Counted from the first letter of the stretch, positions 55,411-64,000 are shown. The stretch is 64,000 nt of DNA from Burkholderiaceae bacterium (GCA_024235955.1 JACKLJ010000002.1:310001-374000); one strand, 5' to 3'. Numbers and translations are program-made. Notes: generated by a model from the sequence alone, not told the origin.

Positions 55411-57849
55411 TCAGCCGCGCAGGCGGGCGCCCAGATCCTTCTGCAACTGCTGCAACACCGCCTGCACGGCGCCATCCACGCGCTCATCGGTCAGTGCGCC
55501 CTCGTTCGTGCCGAACTGCAGGTGCACGGCCAGGCTCTTCTCGCCCGCCCCCATGCCGGCCGCCGGTTCGGCGCCTGGCTTGGGTCGGTACACATCGAAC
55601 AGCGTGGCTTCGCGCAGCAGGCCGTCGGTGGCGGCACCGTGCACGGCCTGCATCAGCGCGGCGTGCGTGACATCTTCGCGCACCACCACCGCCAGGTCGC
55701 GCTCGACGGGCAACTGGCGCGGCACGGGCTGGGCCGCGGGCAGCGGCCGCGCCAGCAGGGCAGGCAGATCAAGCTCGAACAGCACCGGCGCCTGCGCCAG
55801 TTCCCAGCGCTGGCGCCAGCGCGGGTGCAACTCGCCGATGAAGCCGATGGCCTGACCGTCCACCAGCACACGGGCCGATCGGCCCGGATGCAGCGCCGGG
55901 TGCACGGCCGGCTCAAAGCTGGCCTGGCGCGGCGCCAGCAGCGCCTCGATGTCGCCCTTGACGTCATAGAAATCGACCAGCGCCTGCTTGCCGCCCCAGC
56001 CCTGCTGGACGGCCGTGCCATAGGCGATGCCGGCCACGCGCTGCGGTTGCGCCACGCCACGCACCGAGACATCGCCCGTGGCCACGCCAGAGTCGCGCAA
56101 AAACACGCGGCCGACCTCGAACAGGCGCACGCGCTCGGCACGCCGGTCGGTGTTGTACTTCAGGGCCTGCAGCAGCGAGCCCATGAGCGACGAGCGCATC
56201 ACACCCATCTGGCTGGACAGCGGATTGACCAGGCGCACCGGGTCGGGGTTGCCAGCCAGGTCGCGCTCCCAGCTTTCGTCGACGAAGCTGTAGTTGATGG
56301 TTTCCAGGTAGCCCAGGCCGGCCAGCGCGCGCCGCAGCGCGAAGGGGCCGCTCTTCTGCTCCGAGCGCACGCGCGGCACGATGGGCGCCAGCGGCGCGTT
56401 CTCAGGCAGCTGCTGGTAGCCCACCAGACGCGCGACTTCCTCAATCAGGTCTTCTTCGATGCGGATGTCGAAGCGGTACACCGGCGGGGTGACGGTGATG
56501 GCGCCCTCGCCCTCCGTGAAGGGGAAGCCCAGACGCCGGAACACGTCGGCGCACTGCGCCTGCGAGAGCGGCATGCCGATCACCCTGGCGGCGCGCGCCA
56601 CGCGCAGCGTCACGGGCGCGGGCCTGGGCATGTTGGGCTGCTGGTCGTCGATGGGGCCGACCTGCAACTCCGGCGTGCCGCAGATCTCGGCGATGAGCTG
56701 GGTGATGCGCTCGATGTGCGCAACCGTGAGTTCGGGATCCACGCCGCGCTCGAAGCGGTGGCCGGCGTCGGTGGCGAAGTTGTAGCGGCGCGAGCGGCCG
56801 GCCACGGCGTCGGGCCACCAGAAGGCGGCTTCGACATAGACGTTGCGGGTGTCGTCGCTCACGGCGGTGGCATCGCCGCCCATGATGCCGGCCAGCGATT
56901 CGACCTCGCGCTCGTCGGCGATCACACCCACCGCGGCGTCCAGCGCGACGGTGTTGCCGTTCAGCAGCTTGAGCTGCTCGCCCGGACGACCCCAGCGCAC
57001 GTCGAGCCCGCCGTGGATCTTGTCCAGGTCGAAGATGTGGGTGGGCCGGCCGTACTCGAACATCACGTAGTTGGAGATGTCCACCAGCGCCGTCACGCTG
57101 CGCTGGCCGCAGCGCGCCAGGCGGTCCACCATCCAGGCCGGGGTGGTGGCCTGCGTGTTCACACCGCGCACCACGCGGCCGGAGAAGCGGCCGCACAGGT
57201 CGGGCGCGCTCACCTTCACGGGCAGCACGTCGGCGGTGGTGGGCGCGATCGGCGGATGCTTGGGCGTCTTCAGCGGTGCGCCGGTAATGGCCGCCAGCTC
57301 CCGCGCCACGCCGTACACGCTGAGCGCGTGACCCAGGTTGGGGGTGAGCTTGAGCGTGAACACGGCGTCGTCGAGCCGCAGGTGCTCCCGGATGTCCTGC
57401 CCCACCGGTGCGTCGGCCGCCAGTTCCAGCAGGCCGGCATGGTCTTCCGACAGCTTCAATTCGCGCGCAGAGCACAGCATGCCCTGGCTTTCCACGCCGC
57501 GCAGCTTGCCCAGCTTGATCTTGAACGGCTGGCTCTCGCCTTCGGCCGGCGGCAGCTCGGCGCCCACCAGCGCGCACGGCACCTTGATGCCAGCCCGGGC
57601 GTTGGGCGCGCCACAGACGATGCCCAGCAAGGCGCCCTGCCCCACGTCCACCTGGCACACGCGCAGGCGGTCGGCGTTGGGGTGCTGCTCGGCGGACTTG
57701 ATCTCGCCCACCACCACCTGGGTGAAAGGCGGCGCTACGGGGCGGACTTCTTCCACCTCCAGGCCGGCCATGGTCAGGGCGTCGGCCAGTTGCTCGGTGG
57801 ACAGCGGCGGGTTGCAGAACTCGCGCAACCAGGATTCAGGAAACTGCAT
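55411..57849 (-). CDS. pheT: Phenylalanyl-tRNA synthetase beta subunit
   Basis: 812 residues. It begins MQFPESWLREFCNPPLSTEQ, followed by the tRNA-binding OB domain (VVVGEIKSAEQHPNADRLRV), the B3/B4 editing domain and a C-terminal ferredoxin-like anticodon-binding domain (LPVERDLAVVVREDVTH). It forms the alpha2-beta2 enzyme with PheS and edits mischarged Tyr-tRNA-Phe. It starts 11 bp after the pheS stop. Confidence 0.97.
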   Translation of the reverse strand: MQFPESWLREFCNPPLSTEQLADALTMAGLEVEEVRPVAPPFTQVVVGEIKSAEQHPNADRLRVCQVDVGQGALLGIVCGAPNARAGIKVPCALVGAELPPAEGESQPFKIKLGKLRGVESQGMLCSARELKLSEDHAGLLELAADAPVGQDIREHLRLDDAVFTLKLTPNLGHALSVYGVARELAAITGAPLKTPKHPPIAPTTADVLPVKVSAPDLCGRFSGRVVRGVNTQATTPAWMVDRLARCGQRSVTALVDISNYVMFEYGRPTHIFDLDKIHGGLDVRWGRPGEQLKLLNGNTVALDAAVGVIADEREVESLAGIMGGDATAVSDDTRNVYVEAAFWWPDAVAGRSRRYNFATDAGHRFERGVDPELTVAHIERITQLIAEICGTPELQVGPIDDQQPNMPRPAPVTLRVARAARVIGMPLSQAQCADVFRRLGFPFTEGEGAITVTPPVYRFDIRIEEDLIEEVARLVGYQQLPENAPLAPIVPRVRSEQKSGPFALRRALAGLGYLETINYSFVDESWERDLAGNPDPVRLVNPLSSQMGVMRSSLMGSLLQALKYNTDRRAERVRLFEVGRVFLRDSGVATGDVSVRGVAQPQRVAGIAYGTAVQQGWGGKQALVDFYDVKGDIEALLAPRQASFEPAVHPALHPGRSARVLVDGQAIGFIGELHPRWRQRWELAQAPVLFELDLPALLARPLPAAQPVPRQLPVERDLAVVVREDVTHAALMQAVHGAATDGLLREATLFDVYRPKPGAEPAAGMGAGEKSLAVHLQFGTNEGALTDERVDGAVQAVLQQLQKDLGARLRG

Positions 57850-57859
57850 GGTCGGGGTA

Positions 57860-58933
57860 TCAGCGGAATTGGCCGAGGAAGCGCACGTCGCCCTCGAAGA
57901 ACAGGCGCAGGTCGTTGACGCCGTAGCGCAGCATGGCCAGGCGGTCGATGCCGGAGCCGAAGGCGAAGCCGATGTATTTCTCCGGGTCCAGCCCCATGTT
58001 GCGCACCACCTGCGGGTGCACCTGGCCGGAACCCGAGACTTCCAGCCAATGGCCGGCCAGCGGGCCGGTCTGGAACTGGATGTCGATCTCTGCGCTCGGC
58101 TCGGTGAACGGGAAGTAGCTGGGCCGGAAACGCAGGATCAGGTCGTCGGTTTCGAAGAAGGCCTTGCAGAAGTTCAGGTAGGTGACCTTCAGATCCTTGA
58201 AGCTCACGTTCTCGCCCAGCCACAGGCCTTCGACCTGGTGGAACATGGGCGAGTGCGTGGCGTCGTTGTCCACGCGGTAGGTGCGGCCAGGAGCGATCAC
58301 GCGCACTTCGGGCATGTCGCCTCGCGCCAGTGCCGCCGCATGCTTGCGGGCGTGCGCAGTGGCGTAGCGGATCTGCATCGGGCTGGTGTGGGTGCGCAGG
58401 CAGTAGGGGTGGCCTTCGTCGTCGCTCATGTCAACGTAGAAGGTGTCCTGCATGGAGCGCGCCGGGTGGTTGGGCGGATTGCCGAGCGCGGTGAAGTTGA
58501 ACCAGTCGCTCTCGATCTCGGGGCCGTCGGCCACGTCGAAGCCCATGCTGCCGAAGATCTGCTCGATGCGCTCCCAGGCCAGCGAGATCGGGTGCAGGCC
58601 GCCCTGCCCGCGCTGGCGGCCAGGCAGCGTAACGTCGAGCGCTTCGGCCTGCAGCTGGCGTTCGAGGTCGGCGTCGGCCAGCGCCTGGCGGCGCGCGGTC
58701 AGCGCTGCCTCGATGGCCTGCTTGGCCACGTTGATGGCGGCGCCGCGGGTTTTCTTCTCGTCGACGCTGAGCTGCGCCAGCCCTTTCATCAGCGCGGTCA
58801 CGTGGCCGGACTTGCCCAGGAAGCGCGCCTTGGCGTTCTCCAGGTCGGCGGGCGTGGCGGCCTGCCCGAAGCTCTCGGCGGCCTGCTGGACGAGCGCGTC
58901 GAGGTCGAGGGTGTCAGAGGCGGTGGCGTTCAT
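57860..58933 (-). CDS. pheS: Phenylalanyl-tRNA synthetase alpha subunit
   Basis: 357 residues. An N-terminal coiled coil precedes the class II catalytic core with motif 2 LRTHTSPMQIRYA, the phrase APGRTYRVDNDATHSPMFHQ and motif 3 GSGIDRLAMLRYGV. It activates phenylalanine. A terminator-like hairpin lies 34 bp before its start. Confidence 0.97.
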   Translation of the reverse strand: MNATASDTLDLDALVQQAAESFGQAATPADLENAKARFLGKSGHVTALMKGLAQLSVDEKKTRGAAINVAKQAIEAALTARRQALADADLERQLQAEALDVTLPGRQRGQGGLHPISLAWERIEQIFGSMGFDVADGPEIESDWFNFTALGNPPNHPARSMQDTFYVDMSDDEGHPYCLRTHTSPMQIRYATAHARKHAAALARGDMPEVRVIAPGRTYRVDNDATHSPMFHQVEGLWLGENVSFKDLKVTYLNFCKAFFETDDLILRFRPSYFPFTEPSAEIDIQFQTGPLAGHWLEVSGSGQVHPQVVRNMGLDPEKYIGFAFGSGIDRLAMLRYGVNDLRLFFEGDVRFLGQFR

Positions 58934-58966
58934 CTGGAAAAGCGGATGGAACCTTGAAACGAAAAA

Positions 58967-58995
58967 GGGATTGAAGCCAAACCGGCCTCAATCCC
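58967..58995 (-). terminator. Terminator/attenuator between rplT and pheS
   Basis: On the minus strand GGGATTGAGGCC pairs with GGCTTCAATCCC (12 bp with one G-T) around loop GGTTT, followed at once by TTTTTC. It is the right position for pheST attenuation. No Phe-rich leader peptide with a start codon is evident. Confidence 0.75.
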
Positions 58996-59059
58996 CCATG
59001 CCACGTGCGCAGGCAGCTATTGAATCAATAGTGAACCAAGCGACGCGGCAGCGCGGGCA

Positions 59060-59416
59060 TCAAGCCAGCTTGGCCTTGGCCTGCTCGACGATGCCGGCAA
59101 AAGCGGCCTTGTCGTGCACGGCGATGTCGGCCAGCACCTTGCGGTCCAGCGCGATCCCTGCCTTGTTCATGCCATTGATGAACTGGCTGTAGGTGATGCC
59201 GCATTCACGCGCGGCGGCGTTGATGCGGGCAATCCACAGGCGGCGGAAATCGCGCTTCTTGGCGCGGCGGTCGCGGTAGGCGTATTGGCCCGCCTTCATC
59301 ACCGCCTGTTTGGCGATGCGATAGACGTTGCCGCGGCGGCCGCGGAAGCCCTTGGCCAGGGCCAGCACTTTCTTGTGACGAGCACGGGCGGTCACACCAC
59401 GTTTGACGCGAGGCAT
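59060..59416 (-). CDS. rplT: 50S ribosomal protein L20
   Basis: 118 residues, basic, with MPRVKRGVTARARHKKVLAL and AFRGRR-type L20 signature (AKGFRGRRGNVYRIAKQAVM). It binds 23S rRNA early in assembly and in many bacteria represses its own operon. It follows rpmI by 26 bp. Confidence 0.97.
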   Translation of the reverse strand: MPRVKRGVTARARHKKVLALAKGFRGRRGNVYRIAKQAVMKAGQYAYRDRRAKKRDFRRLWIARINAAARECGITYSQFINGMNKAGIALDRKVLADIAVHDKAAFAGIVEQAKAKLA

Positions 59417-59442
59417 ATCGGTTCTCCTTGTCCGTCAGAAAA

Positions 59443-59646
59443 TCACAGGCCGGCGAAGGGCAGCATCTGCGCCATGTGACCCATGTTGGTCTCATGCACA
59501 TTCACCGCACCGCGCAGGGCACGCTTGTTCTTGGTGGTCTTCTTGGTCAGGATGTGACGCTTGAAGGCTTGACCGCGCTTGACGGTGCCACCGGGACGGA
59601 CGCGAAAACGCTTCTTCGCGCTGCTCTTGGTTTTCATCTTGGGCAT
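59443..59646 (-). CDS. rpmI: 50S ribosomal protein L35
   Basis: 67 residues from the ATG at 59646, just the normal L35 length: MPKMKTKSSAKKRFRVRPGG then LTKKTTKNKRALRG. A longer upstream open frame has no ribosome-binding site. It lies between infC and rplT. Confidence 0.97.
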   Translation of the reverse strand: MPKMKTKSSAKKRFRVRPGGTVKRGQAFKRHILTKKTTKNKRALRGAVNVHETNMGHMAQMLPFAGL

Positions 59647-59749
59647 TTGCATGCTCCTTTTCGTTTGTGCTCGCGAGGCGTCTGCAAAAAGCTGCAGCCT
59701 TGTTGGCCCCGAGCCACTTCTTGTGGCCGGCCTTTCAGCCGACCCGTTC

Positions 59750-59770
59750 GCCGGTTGCTGAGCAACCGGC
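59750..59770. promoter_or_regulatory. Hairpin in the infC-rpmI gap
   Basis: GCCGGTTGC and GCAACCGGC form a perfect 9-bp stem with a 3-base loop in the 142-bp gap. It could be part of an L20-type autoregulatory leader, but no pseudoknot can be shown by eye. Confidence 0.4.
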
Positions 59771-59788
59771 AAATTCCTCTGTCCCGCC

Positions 59789-60397
59789 TCAGCCCGCCTG
59801 CTCGGCAGGCTGCGTGGCCGTGGCGGCGGGTTTGGCAGTGCCGCCGCCGCTCTTCTTGCGGGCCGGCGCGATCATCATGATCATCTGCCGGCCTTCGAGC
59901 TTGGGAAACTGCTCGACCAGGATCGCATCGGCGAGTTCGTCGCGGATGCGGTTGAGCAGGTCCAGCCCCAGTTCCTGGTGCGTGATCTCGCGGCCGCGGA
60001 AGCGCAGCGTGACCTTCACCTTGTCGCCCTCCGCCAGGAAGCGGCGGATGTTGCGCATCTTGATCTGGTAGTCCCCCTCGTCGGTACCGGGCCGGAACTT
60101 CACTTCCTTGATTTCGATGACCGTCTGCTTGGCCTTGGCCTCGGCCGCCTTCTTCTGCTCCTGGTACTTGAACTTGCCGTAGTCCATCAGGCGGCAGACG
60201 GGCGGGCTGGCCGTTGCGGCGATTTCCACCAGGTCCACGTCCAGGTCGCCGGCCATGCGCAGCGCTTCCTGGATAGAAACGATGCCCAGCGGCTCGTTCT
60301 CGGGCCCATTGAGGCGGACCTCGGGGACGTTGATCTCACGGTTCAGACGATGTGCGCGCTCCTCGCGTTGGCGGCGGTCACGAAAGTTGGTAGCGAT
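59789..60397 (-). CDS. infC: Translation initiation factor IF-3, with AUC start
   Basis: 202 residues if started at the ATC at 60397. Conserved IF-3 sequence runs up to that codon (ATNFRDRRQREERAHRLNRE, then VPEVRLNGPENEPLGIVSIQ) and there is no ATG, GTG or TTG in that stretch; an AAGGA site lies 9 bases before the ATC. The first ATG (60256) is 47 codons inside the N-terminal domain and cannot be the start. infC uses rare starts so that IF-3 limits its own translation. Confidence 0.93.
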   Translation of the reverse strand: MATNFRDRRQREERAHRLNREINVPEVRLNGPENEPLGIVSIQEALRMAGDLDVDLVEIAATASPPVCRLMDYGKFKYQEQKKAAEAKAKQTVIEIKEVKFRPGTDEGDYQIKMRNIRRFLAEGDKVKVTLRFRGREITHQELGLDLLNRIRDELADAILVEQFPKLEGRQMIMMIAPARKKSGGGTAKPAATATQPAEQAG

Positions 60398-60420
60398 GGT
60401 TCAGGTTCCTTCAAAGGGCA

Positions 60421-60485
60421 CAAAATACTGCAAAAACCATAGCTGCCTGCGCTTGCTGGGCGCGGGCAACAACCGGATTGAATGA
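60421..60485 (+). repeat. Interspersed mini-repeat
   Basis: Reads CCATAGCTGCCTGCGCTTGC, then CGGGCAACAACCGGATTGAA, between thrS and infC. It lies in reverse orientation relative to the operon and within the transcribed gap. Confidence 0.65.
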
Positions 60486-60491
60486 GGTAAT

Positions 60492-62429
60492 TCAGGCTTT
60501 GGCGGCAATGTCCTGCAGGATGCGCTGGCTGAACGCATCGAGCGGCATCACGCCGAGATCCTGGCCTCCCCGGGCCCGAACGGCCACGGCACCGGCTTCC
60601 TTCTCCTTGTCGCCGACGACCAGGATGTAAGGCAGCTTTTGCAACGAATGCTCCCGTATTTTATACGTAATCTTCTCGTTGCGCAGGTCAGTGGCCACTC
60701 TAAGCCCTTGATTTCGCAGCGTTTTCGCCACGGATTGGACGTAGTCGGCCTGGGCGTCGGTGATGCCGGTGACCACCACCTGCACCGGCGCCAGCCATAC
60801 GGGCATGGCGCCGGCGTGCTGCTCGATCAGGATGCCGATGAAGCGTTCCATGCTGCCGACGATGGCGCGGTGCAGCATCACCGGGCGGTGGCGCGCACCG
60901 TCTTCGCCCACGTACTCGGCGTCCAGGCGCTCGGCCATGGAGAAATCGACCTGCATGGTGCCGCACTGCCACTGACGACCGATGGCGTCCTTCAGCGTGT
61001 ATTCGATCTTGGGGCCGTAAAACGCACCGTCGCCAGGGGCGATCTCGAACTGGCAGCCCGAGGCGCGCAGGCTTTCCATCAGCGCGTGCTCCGCCTTGTC
61101 CCAGATTTCGTCGGAGCCGATGCGCTGCTCCGGCCGCGTGGCCACCTTGTAGATGATGTCGGTGAAACCGAAATCCTGATAGACCTTCTGCAGCAGCGTC
61201 GTGTAGGCCGTGCATTCGTCCAGGATCTGGTCTTCGGTGCAGAAGATGTGGCCGTCGTCCTGCGTGAAGGCGCGCACGCGCATGATGCCGTGCAGGCCGC
61301 CCGTGGGCTCGTTGCGATGGCAGGCGCCGAACTCGCCATAGCGCAGGGGCAGGTCGCGGTAGCTCTTGACACCCTGCTTGAAGATCAGGATGTGGCCCGG
61401 GCAGTTCATCGGCTTGAGCGCGTAGTCGCGCTTTTCCGATTCGGTGGTGAACATGTTCTCGCGGTACTTGTCCCAGTGGCCCGTCTTTTCCCACAGGCCC
61501 TTGTCGAGCAGCTGCGGGCCCTTGACCTCCAGATAGCCGTTGTCGCGGTACACGCGGCGCATGTACTGCTCCACCTCCTGCCACAGCGTCCAGCCCTTGG
61601 GGTGCCAGAACACCGTGCCGGGCGAATGCTCGTCGATGTGGAACAGGTCTAGCTCGCGGCCGAGCTTGCGGTGGTCGCGCTTTTCGGCCTCCTCCAGCAT
61701 CGTCAGGTAGTTCTTCAGCTCGTCCTTGGTCGCCCAGGCGGTGCCGTAGATGCGCTGCAGCATCTCGTTGCGGTGGTCGCCGCGCCAGTAGGCACCTGCC
61801 ACCTTCATCAGCTTGAAGAACTTCAGCTTGCCCGTGCTCGGCACGTGGGGGCCGCGGCACAGATCCTCGAAGCCGCCCTCGCGGTACAGCGACACGTCTT
61901 CATTGGTGGGGATGCTGGCGATGATCTCCGCCTTGTAGGCCTCGCCCATGCCCTTGAAATACTGCACCGCCTCGTCGCGCGGCAGCACGCGGCGCACCAC
62001 CGGCTCATCCTTGGCGGCCAGCTCGGTCATGCGCTGCTCGATGGCCGCCAGATCTTCCGGCGTGAAGGGGCGCTTGTAGCTGAAGTCGTAGTAGAAGCCG
62101 TTCTCGATCACCGGACCGATGGTGACCTGCGCCTCCGGGAACAGCTCCTTGACGGCGTAGGCCAGCAGGTGCGCCGTGGAGTGGCGGATCATCTCCAGCC
62201 CCTCGGGATCCTTGGCGGTCACGATGGCCAGCGGCGCGTCGTGGTCGATGGTGAAGCTCGTATCCACCAGCCGGCCGTCCACCTTGCCGCCCAGCGCTGC
62301 CTTGGCGAGACCCGCGCCGATCGATTGGGCCACGTCGGCCACCGTCACCGGGCCGGGGAAGTCGCGCGTGGAGCCGTCGGGCAGCGTCACGCGCACGGCT
62401 TGGCGGGAGTCCTGGATCGTTTCCGTCAT
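60492..62429 (-). CDS. thrS: Threonyl-tRNA synthetase
   Basis: 645 residues from the ATG at 62429, with AAGGA upstream. N-terminal TGS domain (VRVTLPDGSTRDFPGPVTVA), editing domain (HSTAHLLAYAVKELFPEAQV), class II core with the zinc Cys in LKPMNCPGH, and anticodon-binding domain. It charges tRNA-Thr. It is the first gene of the translation block and is preceded by a GC-rich hairpin. Confidence 0.97.
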   Translation of the reverse strand: MTETIQDSRQAVRVTLPDGSTRDFPGPVTVADVAQSIGAGLAKAALGGKVDGRLVDTSFTIDHDAPLAIVTAKDPEGLEMIRHSTAHLLAYAVKELFPEAQVTIGPVIENGFYYDFSYKRPFTPEDLAAIEQRMTELAAKDEPVVRRVLPRDEAVQYFKGMGEAYKAEIIASIPTNEDVSLYREGGFEDLCRGPHVPSTGKLKFFKLMKVAGAYWRGDHRNEMLQRIYGTAWATKDELKNYLTMLEEAEKRDHRKLGRELDLFHIDEHSPGTVFWHPKGWTLWQEVEQYMRRVYRDNGYLEVKGPQLLDKGLWEKTGHWDKYRENMFTTESEKRDYALKPMNCPGHILIFKQGVKSYRDLPLRYGEFGACHRNEPTGGLHGIMRVRAFTQDDGHIFCTEDQILDECTAYTTLLQKVYQDFGFTDIIYKVATRPEQRIGSDEIWDKAEHALMESLRASGCQFEIAPGDGAFYGPKIEYTLKDAIGRQWQCGTMQVDFSMAERLDAEYVGEDGARHRPVMLHRAIVGSMERFIGILIEQHAGAMPVWLAPVQVVVTGITDAQADYVQSVAKTLRNQGLRVATDLRNEKITYKIREHSLQKLPYILVVGDKEKEAGAVAVRARGGQDLGVMPLDAFSQRILQDIAAKA

Positions 62430-62885
62430 GTCGAAATTCCTTGTTCGCAAAACAAAACAGCGCGGGGTCCGCGCTGTTTTGATATGTTTTTGATAGCTGT
62501 TCGCGCAAGAAGCGCGCGGACAAGCGCCTCTTTCGCTCAAAGATGCATGGCAGAGGTGCTAGTTCGCGGTGTCATAACCGAAGATGCCTTTCTCGCTCTT
62601 GTGCTGGTCTATCGACAGGGCCGCGCGCTGTCGCACTTTCAGACAGCCTGCGCTCGGCTAGTTCACATTTTAACCCCTACCCGCTGGCGAAGCAGTGGCC
62701 CGCGTCTGGCAACGCGCACTGGCCGCGCACGATCTCGGACGCGCTTGTTGCCGCCGCGTAAATTACTGTCAACGGGTTGGCTGGTCGTCAGCCAGCGTGC
62801 CGCCGTTCCGTTGAAGGAGGACCGCGCGGCCAATCAAAGCTCACTTTCTTGGGGTCGCGCGCGCAACTTTTCAAGGAGCTTTTCC
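62430..62885. other. thrS/lipoprotein divergent region
   Basis: No gene or tRNA is recognised in this 456-bp gap. It holds the thrS leader (hairpin at 62453-62481), a partial repeat-like TTTTTGATAGCTGTTCGCGC at about 62487, and a TTGACA hexamer (minus strand, near 62767) that may be a -35 box. A CAAGGAGC ribosome-binding site precedes the lipoprotein gene. Confidence 0.45.
62453..62481 (-). terminator. Terminator-like hairpin in the thrS leader
   Basis: CAAAACAGCGCGG and CCGCGCTGTTTTG form a perfect 13-bp stem with a 3-base loop, followed on the minus strand by TTTTG, 23 bases before the thrS ATG. It could attenuate thrS or block read-through. Confidence 0.6.
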
Positions 62886-63251
62886 ATGCGTTCCCACCCT
62901 GATGCCAGGCACTTGGCCCCGCTGGCTGCCGGCGCTCTGCTGGCGCTCGGCTTGGCCGGCTGTGTGGTCGCGCCGCCCCGTGGCGCTGTGGTCTATGACA
63001 ACGGCAGCTACGCCTCAGCCGAGATCTACGCCCCCTCCGCCCCGCCGGCGCCCTACGTGGAAGTCCAACCGGCCCTGCCCTTCCCGGGCGCCATCTGGAT
63101 CGGCGGCTACTGGAACTGGTCCGGCGGCCGGCACGTCTGGACGCCCGGCCACTACGAGCGCCCCCACCCTGGCTACCGCTGGGCGCCGCACCGCTGGGAA
63201 CCCGGCCCGCGCGGCGGCTGGTACCTGCGCGGCGGCGGCTGGATCCGCTAA
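62886..63251 (+). CDS. YXWGXW-type lipoprotein
   Basis: 121 residues. Lipoprotein signal with lipobox LAGC (Cys26), then Ala/Pro-rich residues and a Trp/Tyr/Gly-rich domain with repeated GYWNW, HVWTPGHYERP, YRWAPHRWEPGP and GGWYLRGGGW motifs. Such YXWGXW/GHW proteins are small outer-membrane lipoproteins of unknown function. A longer upstream frame is open but lacks support. Confidence 0.85.
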   Translation: MRSHPDARHLAPLAAGALLALGLAGCVVAPPRGAVVYDNGSYASAEIYAPSAPPAPYVEVQPALPFPGAIWIGGYWNWSGGRHVWTPGHYERPHPGYRWAPHRWEPGPRGGWYLRGGGWIR

Positions 63252-63370
63252 ACGCTGCTGGAGCGGGCTGGTGCGCGAGCGCCCGTCTGCCACGGCAAGT
63301 TGCGTCGCGGCACAGAGTTACCGACTGCACGCATGAGCATGCCTCTGCCTCTGCACCCGGCAGACGCCGG

Positions 63371-64000
63371 TCAGTCGCCAGGAATCGGCTGGTCCATGTC
63401 GACGCCCGCCAGATCGCTGCCTCGGCGGTAGTCTTCCATGTGACGGCGCATCCAGTTCACCGCTGCCGTGGCGTCGCCTTGCGCCAGCGCATCGTGGATG
63501 CGCGTGTGCGCCTGCAGCAGCCGCGTGCCGGACTGCGGCAAGGCTGCGGCAATGGTGGCGTAGCCGGCGCGCATGAGCAGGCTCACCGGCCCGCGCGCCA
63601 GTATCAAAGCCTGGTTGTGCGAAGCCTCGGCAACGAGCGCCTGGAATTCGATCGTCTCCTGCACCGGCGACGCCCCGGCGCTCACCGCCTCGCGGGTTCG
63701 CGCCAAGTTGCGCTCCAGCGCCGCCAACTCGTCCGCGGTGATGCGCCGCGCCGCAAGCTCCGCACACAGCGGCTCCAGCACCAGCGCCAGTTCCCAGACA
63801 TCCCGGTAACTGACCTGGCGCATGCGCAGTGCACGTTCGGCCGACTGGGCCAGCTTGTCGCTGCTGGGCACCGTGACCATCAGCTTCTTGCCGGCGCGCT
63901 TCAGCAGGCCGTCCTGCTCCAGGTGGCGCAAACCCTCACGCACGGTGGAGCGGTGCACACCGTAGCTCTGCGCCAGATCGGCCTCCGTCGGCAGCGGTTC
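63371..64000 (-). CDS. FCD-domain GntR-family regulator, partial at window end
   Basis: At least 210 residues; the start lies beyond the right edge. The visible winged-helix part is EADLAQSYGVHRSTVREGLR and HLEQDGLLKRAGKKLMV, followed by the FCD effector domain with DVWELALVLEPLCAELAA, ETIEFQALVAEASHN (metal-ligand region) and HTRIHDALAQGD. FadR-type regulators respond to organic acids; the ligand and target are not visible here. Confidence 0.92.
   Translation of the reverse strand, partial: EPLPTEADLAQSYGVHRSTVREGLRHLEQDGLLKRAGKKLMVTVPSSDKLAQSAERALRMRQVSYRDVWELALVLEPLCAELAARRITADELAALERNLARTREAVSAGASPVQETIEFQALVAEASHNQALILARGPVSLLMRAGYATIAAALPQSGTRLLQAHTRIHDALAQGDATAAVNWMRRHMEDYRRGSDLAGVDMDQPIPGD

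Noticed and set aside
54877..57918. 1013-codon plus-strand frame opposite pheT and ihfA
   Set aside because: Antisense shadow; the minus strand encodes PheT and IhfA end to end.
60256..60256. ATG at 60256 as the infC start
   Set aside because: It would remove 47 conserved N-terminal residues of IF-3.

Overview
The window looks like a chromosome segment of a Comamonadaceae-type betaproteobacterium (Burkholderiales). The grounds are high GC, the block thrS-infC-rpmI-rplT-pheS-pheT-ihfA-merR-tRNA-Pro at the right end, an IPTL-CTERM protein, and a short interspersed repeat (core ATAGCTGCCTGCGCCCGCC) in many intergenic gaps. Species cannot be fixed from the sequence alone.

Layout. 0.2-6.8 kb: alpha/beta hydrolase, LytS/LytTR two-component pair, AhpD-like protein, small exported protein, glnS and a duplicated glnS tail. 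6.9-11.9 kb: a DUF2130 protein next to an AT-rich SIR2-HerA-KTSC operon (antiphage type) with a helicase remnant at its far edge. 12-15 kb: a lone MNT nucleotidyltransferase, a holin-like membrane protein, and an HTH-nucleotidyltransferase/HEPN pair with paired upstream operator-like repeats. 15-27.3 kb: mixed metabolism, exported proteins, a membrane-anchored Mrr-like nuclease, a LysR/methyltransferase divergon, an exported argininosuccinate-lyase homologue, a HELGH metallopeptidase-like protein, a DsbA-family protein and an FAD monooxygenase.

27.4-39.7 kb is the most striking locus. A trimeric autotransporter adhesin with a Ser/Thr-rich stalk of 7, 11 and 14 residue units would encode about 1868 residues, but it is split by an IS256-family element and its upstream region is cut by an IS5-family element. 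Two DUF2827 (glycosyltransferase-like) genes and a small exported protein follow it in the same direction; a third DUF2827 gene diverges from it. I propose an adhesin with dedicated glycosyltransferases, now inactivated. Both transposase genes carry frameshifts.

39.8-45.5 kb is housekeeping (acnA, a TrhP-type U32 protein, a zinc-ribbon membrane protein). 45.6-54.0 kb is a second defence-like island: truncated hsdM, an unknown gene, a nuclease with EVE-like tail, a NYN-LOTUS protein, a second membrane Mrr-like protein, and a PLD-nuclease/helicase/DUF3427 gene split by an in-frame amber codon. 54.2-62.4 kb is the conserved translation block with a terminator-like hairpin before pheS and a non-AUG (AUC) infC start. 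The window ends with a YXWGXW-type lipoprotein and a partial FCD/GntR regulator.
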